Shown here one piece after another: positions 1 through 5,112 of a stretch of 5,112 nucleotides of DNA. Origin of the DNA: Planctomycetota bacterium (GTDB taxonomy: Bacteria > Planctomycetota > Phycisphaerae > WQYP01); contig JAMDCX010000027.1 in assembly GCA_023489375.1 (NCBI GenBank), forward strand, positions 1 through 5,112, read 5' to 3'. The position numbers and the translations under genes were made by a program. The notes beneath the pieces are model-generated. The model saw only the letters and a program-made list of their open reading frames with translations, was not told the origin of the DNA and did not search any database. Each line of letters starts with the position of its first letter. The first letter of the stretch is position 1.

Positions 1-2
1 CT

Positions 3-194
3 ACAGAGCATCCATTGGTACTGCTATGCCAACAAATCCTTGGAGGGCAGACGCCCGCGATCCCAGGAAACATCTTTAATATGCAAACAAGTGACGGAAG
101 TGAGGCTTTTGCCAAAAAATATGGCCGTGCCCTAATACTTCCGATAAAAACGTGCTCACGTGCTGGAACAGAAGAAATATTGTATGATTTTTGA
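3..194 (+). CDS. Probable C-terminal end of an unidentified upstream gene
   Basis: This frame is open from the left edge to a TGA at 192-194, giving 63 codons with no start in view, so it would be the tail of a gene that begins outside the window. Many codons begin with a purine, especially G (Gly, Ala, Glu, Asp), as in real coding sequence, and the stop falls 17 bases before the rhamnosidase ATG, a typical operon spacing. Another frame is also open, from 1 to 135, so openness alone does not prove coding. I do not recognise the protein. The tail reads mixed alpha/beta, with an LLCQQILGG stretch followed later by ALILPIKTCSRAGT. This faintly resembles the C-terminal end of LacI/GalR-type effector domains (a hydrophobic-Pro-x-x-x-x-Arg-x-Ser/Thr pattern), which would make a local regulator. 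That resemblance is weak and could be chance. There is no membrane segment. Confidence 0.45.
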   Translation, partial: TEHPLVLLCQQILGGQTPAIPGNIFNMQTSDGSEAFAKKYGRALILPIKTCSRAGTEEILYDF

Positions 195-200
195 ATTGTC

Positions 201-205
201 AGGAG
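201..205 (+). promoter_or_regulatory. Shine-Dalgarno site deciding the rhamnosidase start
   Basis: AGGAG ends 6 bases before the ATG at 212, an ideal spacing. A TTG at 191 in the same frame would extend the protein by seven residues, but the Shine-Dalgarno would then lie inside the coding sequence and a polar stretch would precede the signal peptide. The ATG at 212 is therefore preferred. Confidence 0.8.
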
Positions 206-211
206 TCTGTA

Positions 212-3200
212 ATGATCAAGACTGTATTTTCCGTTCTGGTTCTGTTGTTTTTGACACCTGGTCTGATCCGCGCTGCGGGTGATACTTCTACCGCATCGGC
301 CATGCGGTCAAAACCCAAAAATATCATCCTTCAAATTCCCTTGGCAGACCAAATGCGACCGAAGCTGCCGGCGCGGGATATACATGCCTCATCAACCGCC
401 CCATTTCGTTTGCGTTGCAACTGGGCTGTTAATCCAGTGGGTGTGCAGAAATTCCATCCACGACTGACTTGGACACCGCCGCAGCATAATACATTGCGGC
501 ACGAAGTGGCCTATCAGATTCAAGTATCATCCAATCCGGCGGAATTCAGGGATAGCCATTCACTGGTGTGGGATTCAGGAAAAGTGAAAGAGAATCCGGA
601 TTTTCTTCCGCAATACAACGGTCCGGCGTTCAAACCGTACCACCATTATTATTGGCGTGTGCGGGTTTGGGGCTCTCATGGCTGGCGATCACAATGGAGC
701 CGCCCGGCAAGCTGGATGACCGGGCCGCTGCAGGCCGCTAATTGGCGTGGAACGTGGATCACTTATCATCCGCATATTACCAATGCTTTTTATCAGAATC
801 CCAATAATGCAGACCTCGCGGAGGCGGCGCCACGTCTATCCGGTGCCAGATGGATTTTGGCCATGGGCATTGCCCAGGCCCATACTTTTAACGCTCCGGT
901 AGGCTTGTATGTGTTGGAGCGAAGGTTCACGTTACCACAGCACACTGCGGTTTCGCATGCCACACTGACCATTGCCGGAGACAATTTCTGCCGTATCGGT
1001 ATTAACGGGTATGTGGTCATGCGGAAATTCGGCGCACCGTGGGAAAAGCCGGCAGTACTGGCCGTAGGCCGCTACCTTCGCCCTGGCGATAATCGAATCG
1101 TTGTGTTATTGAAAAATACCGGCAGTACACCGAATCCAGCGGGATTAATAGCCCGGATGCGGATACACGGCGCTGATGACTATAGCAAGACCATTGTGAC
1201 GGATGCCAAATGGTCGGCAGTTCCAATAAAAGCTGGAATTAATTGGATGGCTGGAGTGCCGCGTAAAGATAAAGCCGTGGTGTTGGCTGCGTGGGGCCAC
1301 GGACCATGGCATGGCGTGGCAGCGCGCCCCCAATGGGTACAAAATCAGCCGTGTCCGATTTTCCGCAAGGTTTTTATTGTCCCGGCGGACATGCGTCACG
1401 CATTTATGTACATGGCCGGTCTGGGTTATTGGAAGGTATTGATAAATGGTCACAAGGTGGGCAAAGGGGAACTGGAATCAACTCTGTATGATTATTCTAA
1501 ATCCGTGCCCTATCAAAGTTTTAATGTAACGTCTTTGCTGCGGAAGGGCCGTCGCAATGTCATATCCATTGAATTAGGTAACGGCTGGTACAACGTGATG
1601 GAACGTGATGTGTGGGGTTGGCAGAATGCCCCGTGGCGGGCGTGGCCAAAAGTGCGCATGAATCTGCTGATGCGAGCTATCAGCGGCAAATCAAGCTGGC
1701 TGGCCACCAACAACACCTGGCAGGCCGCCGCCGGACCGCGGCTGGCTGATGGTGTATACAACGGTGAGGTTTACGATGCGGCATTAAAAATAGCGGGCTG
1801 GGATAATCCGCACAAAAAACTCGCGGCTTATCCGCATGCCGTTGTGGCCAAGGCCCCGACCGGACACCTGACCGCCCAACTCATGCCTTCTTGCGAAGTG
1901 GTGCAACGTCTGGCACCAGTTTCCATCAATGAGCCGAAAAAACATGTCTTTGTCGTCAAGTTTCCACAGAATATGTCGGGGTGGGTGACCTTAACCGCCA
2001 GAGGAAAAGCCGGTGTGCCGGTAGTGCTCAAATACGGGGAGCGTCTGTTCGCCAACGGCTTGGTTAACCGCAATCCCATATCCGTATTTACATATACGGG
2101 CTCCTTCCAGGCGGATACTATTATCCCGGCTAACGGCCAAGTTTTTACTTATCACCCCAATTTTGCCTACAACGGTTTTCAATATGTGCAAATTAACGGT
2201 TTGGCATCACGGCATGATATTATCAGTATTCATGCTGATTTTATACATACGGCCTTTCACCGTTGCGGTGTGTTCTGGTGCGGTAACCCGCTGTTGAATG
2301 CCATCGCGGATGCGACCAATCGCTCCTATTGCTCAAATTTTGTCGGCTATCCCACGGATTGCCCCACCCGTGAGAAGGACGGCTGGACCGGTGATGCCTG
2401 GCTGGGATCGGTTCAGGGCATGATGACGTATAATAATCAGCTGGGTTATGCCAAATGGCTCAACGATTTTAAGGACGAGCAGCAGCCCGGCGGACAACTT
2501 TATCTGATCAATCCAACGCCGGGATGGGGCAATGTCAATGCTCCGGATTGGGAAAGTGCGTATGAATTTGTTGCCTGGAATCAGTATCGGTATCAGGGGG
2601 ACGGGGAAATTTTGCGTGAGCATTATTCGGGCATAAAAAAATACATCCTCTATACGCTGGCCATGTATAACCACTCCCAAGGGAATCAGTGGGTGCTGGG
2701 CGACTGGGCCACCAGCAGCCGCAGACCGCCTTCGGTTTTCTTTACTTCATCGTGCATCCTGTACCATGATGCCATACTTTTATCCCACATGGCCGACGTG
2801 CTGGGTAAAGCCGCTGATACGCGGATTTTTGCCGCCGATGCCGCATCTATCCGCAAAACATTTAACTCCAAATACGATAAAGGGCACGGCTTGTATAGTA
2901 ACGGTGGTCAAACCGCGCAGGCCATGCCGCTTTACTATGGATTAGTACCGACAAGTCAGCGGGCGGCGGTGGTTGACCGTCTGGTGACGGATGTTCATGC
3001 CCGGCACAACCACCTGGACGTTGGCATATTGGGAGCAAAATGTCTTTTTCGCGTGTTAAGCCGCTTTGGCCATACCGCTCTGGCTTATCATATTGCCACC
3101 CAAACGACATACCCAAGTTATGGTCAATGGATATTGCATGGTGCAACCACGCTGTGGGAAGGATGGGGGCTGCACCCCTCGTCTATGAATCACATCATGT

Positions 3201-3598
3201 TTGGTGATATTCTGGGTTGGTTTTATAACGATCTGGCGGGAATACAGCCGGATTGGCAATCCCCGGGTTTTCGTACCATTTTTATCAAGCCACATCCAGT
3301 TCGAGCATTGCCCTGGGCTGGAGCCACATACGACAGTCGCTTTGGCCCCATTTCCAGTCAATGGCGCTGGCACGGCAAAGAACTGCATATCCACGTTATA
3401 ATTCCAGCAGCCAGTTCGGCTCTCGTCACGCTGCCGGGAGTTGGTGTTGCCACGGTCCTCTGCGACGGCAAACCGTTGCGATTGTCGATTTCCGAGGCTC
3501 CGGGCGTCAATGGCATCAAACGGAGTCATGGACAAATCATTGTGCATGTCGGACCCGGAAATTATCTTTTCAGTTATAAACCGATTAATCTGCCATAA
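212..3598 (+). CDS. Secreted alpha-L-rhamnosidase, GH78
   Basis: Inverting glycoside hydrolase that releases terminal alpha-L-rhamnose from polysaccharides or glycosides. Numbering is from the ATG at 212 (1128 aa, at the long end for GH78). Residues 1-22 are a Sec signal peptide (MIKTV, then a Val/Leu/Phe-rich core, cleavage near IRA/A); there is no lipobox Cys. Next come a low-complexity linker, an Fn3-like domain (about 66-170, LRCNWAVNP then PRLTW), a CBM67-like beta-sandwich (about 228-320, with D257-N258 before an INGYVV strand), the rhamnosidase N-terminal sandwich (about 380-465, LINGHKVG and LGNGWYN), a concanavalin-like domain (from about 549), the (alpha/alpha)6 catalytic barrel (about 682-1005) and a C-terminal beta-domain (from about 1010). 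D716, E721 and D728 in the DCPTREKDGWTGD loop match, with identical spacing, the catalytic Asp567/Glu572/Asp579 I recall for Bacillus GL1 RhaB. E983 in GATTLWEGW matches its Glu841, the candidate general base. All key residues are present and no frameshift is seen, so it should be active. Sugar specificity beyond rhamnose cannot be read. Confidence 0.96.
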   Translation: MIKTVFSVLVLLFLTPGLIRAAGDTSTASAMRSKPKNIILQIPLADQMRPKLPARDIHASSTAPFRLRCNWAVNPVGVQKFHPRLTWTPPQHNTLRHEVAYQIQVSSNPAEFRDSHSLVWDSGKVKENPDFLPQYNGPAFKPYHHYYWRVRVWGSHGWRSQWSRPASWMTGPLQAANWRGTWITYHPHITNAFYQNPNNADLAEAAPRLSGARWILAMGIAQAHTFNAPVGLYVLERRFTLPQHTAVSHATLTIAGDNFCRIGINGYVVMRKFGAPWEKPAVLAVGRYLRPGDNRIVVLLKNTGSTPNPAGLIARMRIHGADDYSKTIVTDAKWSAVPIKAGINWMAGVPRKDKAVVLAAWGHGPWHGVAARPQWVQNQPCPIFRKVFIVPADMRHAFMYMAGLGYWKVLINGHKVGKGELESTLYDYSKSVPYQSFNVTSLLRKGRRNVISIELGNGWYNVMERDVWGWQNAPWRAWPKVRMNLLMRAISGKSSWLATNNTWQAAAGPRLADGVYNGEVYDAALKIAGWDNPHKKLAAYPHAVVAKAPTGHLTAQLMPSCEVVQRLAPVSINEPKKHVFVVKFPQNMSGWVTLTARGKAGVPVVLKYGERLFANGLVNRNPISVFTYTGSFQADTIIPANGQVFTYHPNFAYNGFQYVQINGLASRHDIISIHADFIHTAFHRCGVFWCGNPLLNAIADATNRSYCSNFVGYPTDCPTREKDGWTGDAWLGSVQGMMTYNNQLGYAKWLNDFKDEQQPGGQLYLINPTPGWGNVNAPDWESAYEFVAWNQYRYQGDGEILREHYSGIKKYILYTLAMYNHSQGNQWVLGDWATSSRRPPSVFFTSSCILYHDAILLSHMADVLGKAADTRIFAADAASIRKTFNSKYDKGHGLYSNGGQTAQAMPLYYGLVPTSQRAAVVDRLVTDVHARHNHLDVGILGAKCLFRVLSRFGHTALAYHIATQTTYPSYGQWILHGATTLWEGWGLHPSSMNHIMFGDILGWFYNDLAGIQPDWQSPGFRTIFIKPHPVRALPWAGATYDSRFGPISSQWRWHGKELHIHVIIPAASSALVTLPGVGVATVLCDGKPLRLSISEAPGVNGIKRSHGQIIVHVGPGNYLFSYKPINLP

Positions 3599-3679
3599 AG
3601 CGGCTACCTGCGGCATACAACTGAGATAGTTTGCCGGCGGTTTTTACAAAGCAGTATTTTTTCATAAGGAGAAATTGAA
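3599..3679 (+). other. Short intergenic spacer, no clear terminator
   Basis: These 81 bases separate the rhamnosidase stop (TAA, 3596-3598) from the beta-helix start. The first half is GC-rich and the second half AT-rich, with T-runs at 3641-3645 and around 3657-3662. CGGCA at 3611-3615 can pair with TGCCG at 3632-3636, but the stem is only five pairs, the loop is about 16 bases and four bases separate it from the T-run, so it is not a convincing intrinsic terminator. Read-through from the rhamnosidase gene is the simplest reading. A separate weak promoter in the AT-rich part cannot be excluded. Confidence 0.5.
3665..3671 (+). promoter_or_regulatory. Strong Shine-Dalgarno for the beta-helix gene
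   Basis: TAAGGAG lies 8 bases before the ATG at 3680 and is a near-perfect anti-16S match. It supports 3680 as the start rather than the in-frame ATG at 3716 (Met13), which has no comparable site in front of it. Confidence 0.85.
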
Positions 3680-3847
3680 ATGTCAAAAGAAAGTGGAACG
3701 GATGCACGGAATCGCATGGAGCCGACAAGCCCAAAAGCGCTTCTGCACACCAAAGCAGAAGCGATTTTGGATCGGCGGCGTTTCCTTGGTGGAGCGGCGC
3801 TGGCGGGTTTGGCGGCTCCGCTCATGGGTGGTGGCCTGGCCATGGCA
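3680..3847 (+). other. Twin-arginine (Tat) signal sequence
   Basis: Codons 1-56 of the beta-helix gene. They hold about 31 residues of polar n-region, the RRRFLGG motif at 32-38, a weakly hydrophobic Ala/Gly/Leu/Met core (39-55), and an AMA cleavage candidate ending at residue 56. The modest hydrophobicity and the Arg-Arg-x-Phe-Leu pattern separate it from the strongly hydrophobic Sec signal on the upstream rhamnosidase. Confidence 0.85.
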
Positions 3848-5112
3848 TTACCGGCGGCTTCGGAACCGCCAAGCGGCGGTTTGGGTGAACCATACCTTAA
3901 TGTTCGTAAGTTCGGTGCACACGGCAATGGCAAATCCGATGACACCGCCGCTATTCAAAAAGCGCTGGATGCCGCCGGAAAACAAAGCGGTAATGTGGTG
4001 CTATTGCCGACAGGTGATTACCTTATCAAGGGTTCATTAAATGTGCCAGCCAATGTTACGCTTCAGGGAATATTTCGTGCTCCACCGGCCGGTGTAGCTG
4101 GCAATAATCAATACGCTCCCGGCAACTCTCCAAAAGCCGGCAGTTGCCTGTTGGCGGTCGGCGGCAAGGGCCAACCGAATGGAACACCTTTGATTTCCTT
4201 GAATACCAACAGCACCTTGTACGGGGTTAAGGTCTTCTATCCCGAACAGACCTGCCCGGAACCGCCGGTACAATATCCTTGGACCGTTCGCCAACTCGGC
4301 GACAGTGCGGCTCTGGTCAACGTCACCATTCTCAACCCGTGGCAGGCGGTGGATTGTGGTACCGTTACCGGCGCACGCCACTACATCCATGGCCTGTATG
4401 GCCAGCCGCTTAAAACCGGCCTGTTTATTGACAAGTGCGGTGATGTGGGCCGCGTGGAGGATGTTCATTTCTGGCCATTCTGGAAAGCTGATGCACCAAC
4501 GATGGCTTTTACTTCTCAAGAAGCCACAGCCTTCCGCATTGGCCGCACCGATTGGGAATATATGTTTAACTGCTTCGCAATTTGTCATAAAATTGGTTAT
4601 CACTTTATACGTACCCCAAGCGGCGAGCCGAATGTGGTGCTTACCCAATGTGGTTCGGATGAAGGGCCGGCGCATGTGAAATTAACTTCCGTGCAAGTGG
4701 ACGGCAATCAAACGCATGCGGGTATTTCCTTTGTAAACGGTCAGTTCCTGGGTGCGCCATCTATTGCGATTGGCAAAACCAACACCGGCCCGGTGAAGTT
4801 TAATAATTGCGGTTTTTGGGGCGGTCCACTGACCGATACCATGGCCATTCTGGAAGGCTCGGGTCAGACCACTTTTACCGGTTGTCATTTTATTTCCTGG
4901 GCGCAACGGGATAAGAAAGCACCTGCGGTGGTGCTGCGCCGTGGCCGCTTGATTATCAATGCCTGCGAATTTATGGATACAGGATCGAGACAGGTGACCA
5001 TTGAACGCGGTGCGGCGGCGGCGGTTATTTCAGGAAATAGCTTTCAAGGCCCGGCTCGCATCAGCAATCAGATCGGAGCCAAAGCCCAAATCGGCTTGAA
5101 TTCTGTGGATTA
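3680..5112 (+). CDS. Tat-exported right-handed beta-helix protein, pectate-lyase superfamily (3' end cut)
   Basis: Open for 477 codons to the right edge. The last two bases are TA, so the next codon could be a stop (TAA/TAG) or Tyr. Residues 1-31 form a long polar n-region, then DRRRFLGG (31-38) is a twin-arginine motif followed by an Ala/Gly/Leu core and a likely cleavage site after AMA (54-56). This predicts Tat-dependent export of a folded, perhaps cofactor-bound, protein. The mature part opens with YLNVRKFGAHGNGKSDDT (72-89) followed by AIQKAL, then VVLLPTGDYLI, the hallmark opening of Pectate_lyase_3 / GH28-related beta-helix proteins. Later blocks include YPEQ (187-190), a PWTV block at 200-203, VDCG (224-227), and a block with D251, D255, R258, E260, D261 and H263 followed by WPFW (265-268). 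Coils near the C terminus carry a Cys/Asn-x-Phe ladder. The family contains lyases, hydrolases, epimerases and non-enzymatic binders, so the reaction is unassigned. The neighbouring rhamnosidase suggests a rhamnose-containing polysaccharide substrate. Confidence 0.9.
   Translation, partial: MSKESGTDARNRMEPTSPKALLHTKAEAILDRRRFLGGAALAGLAAPLMGGGLAMALPAASEPPSGGLGEPYLNVRKFGAHGNGKSDDTAAIQKALDAAGKQSGNVVLLPTGDYLIKGSLNVPANVTLQGIFRAPPAGVAGNNQYAPGNSPKAGSCLLAVGGKGQPNGTPLISLNTNSTLYGVKVFYPEQTCPEPPVQYPWTVRQLGDSAALVNVTILNPWQAVDCGTVTGARHYIHGLYGQPLKTGLFIDKCGDVGRVEDVHFWPFWKADAPTMAFTSQEATAFRIGRTDWEYMFNCFAICHKIGYHFIRTPSGEPNVVLTQCGSDEGPAHVKLTSVQVDGNQTHAGISFVNGQFLGAPSIAIGKTNTGPVKFNNCGFWGGPLTDTMAILEGSGQTTFTGCHFISWAQRDKKAPAVVLRRGRLIINACEFMDTGSRQVTIERGAAAAVISGNSFQGPARISNQIGAKAQIGLNSVD

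Noticed and set aside
150..164. Tandem ACGTGCT repeats around a CACGTG palindrome, possible operator
   Set aside because: It is only two 7-base copies, lies inside the probable upstream reading frame, and no second copy of the site was noticed elsewhere in the window.
3056..3616. 186-codon minus-strand open frame
   Set aside because: It lies almost wholly antisense to the catalytic and C-terminal part of the rhamnosidase, has no recognisable domain, and is explained by the codon structure of the real gene.
3611..3645. Possible intrinsic terminator after the rhamnosidase gene
   Set aside because: The stem is only five pairs (CGGCA/TGCCG) with a loop of about 16 bases, and GCGG intervenes before the T-run.
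3631..3660. TTGCCG with TATTTT at an 18-base gap as a sigma-70 promoter
   Set aside because: The -35 match is poor, and transcription would start at about the Shine-Dalgarno itself, leaving no usable leader.
3675..4040. 121-codon + strand frame overlapping the beta-helix start
   Set aside because: It begins with a TTG inside the spacer between Shine-Dalgarno and ATG and reads as an Arg/Trp-rich shadow; the 3680 frame contains the real protein.
4037..4675. 212-codon minus-strand open frame
   Set aside because: It is antisense to the beta-helix coding sequence, which has clear family features, a Tat signal and a strong Shine-Dalgarno; the antisense translation shows no recognisable motif.

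Overview
The window holds a short co-directional gene run, all on the + strand, devoted to exported carbohydrate-active proteins. The centre is a complete gene for a secreted alpha-L-rhamnosidase of glycoside hydrolase family 78 (GH78; 212-3598, 1128 aa). It is followed after 81 bases by the first 477 codons of a Tat-exported right-handed beta-helix protein of the pectate-lyase-superfamily type (3680-5112), which runs off the right edge. The left edge (3-194) is open in one frame and probably holds the last 63 codons of a further gene, whose stop lies 17 bases before the rhamnosidase start. I see no RNA genes, mobile elements, CRISPR arrays or convincing terminators.

The layout suggests an operon: unknown gene end, then rhamnosidase, then beta-helix protein. 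Both complete starts have good Shine-Dalgarno sequences. The two well-supported products would work outside the cytoplasm on a rhamnose-containing polysaccharide such as rhamnogalacturonan, an algal polysaccharide or an exopolysaccharide. The rhamnosidase would remove terminal alpha-L-rhamnose. The beta-helix protein would bind or cleave the backbone. The substrate is inferred; no transporter, SusC/SusD pair or rhamnose catabolic gene is visible here.

The organism is a bacterium with both Sec and Tat export and roughly balanced GC content. A large modular GH78 next to a Tat-dependent beta-helix protein with a long n-region would fit the Planctomycetota/Verrucomicrobiota group or another polysaccharide-degrading lineage. 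There is no phylogenetic marker in the window, so this is a weak guess.

No radically new system is evident. The best leads are the unassigned beta-helix enzyme candidate with its visible Cys/Phe coil ladder, the putative rhamnose-binding domain inside the rhamnosidase, and the unidentified upstream gene end.
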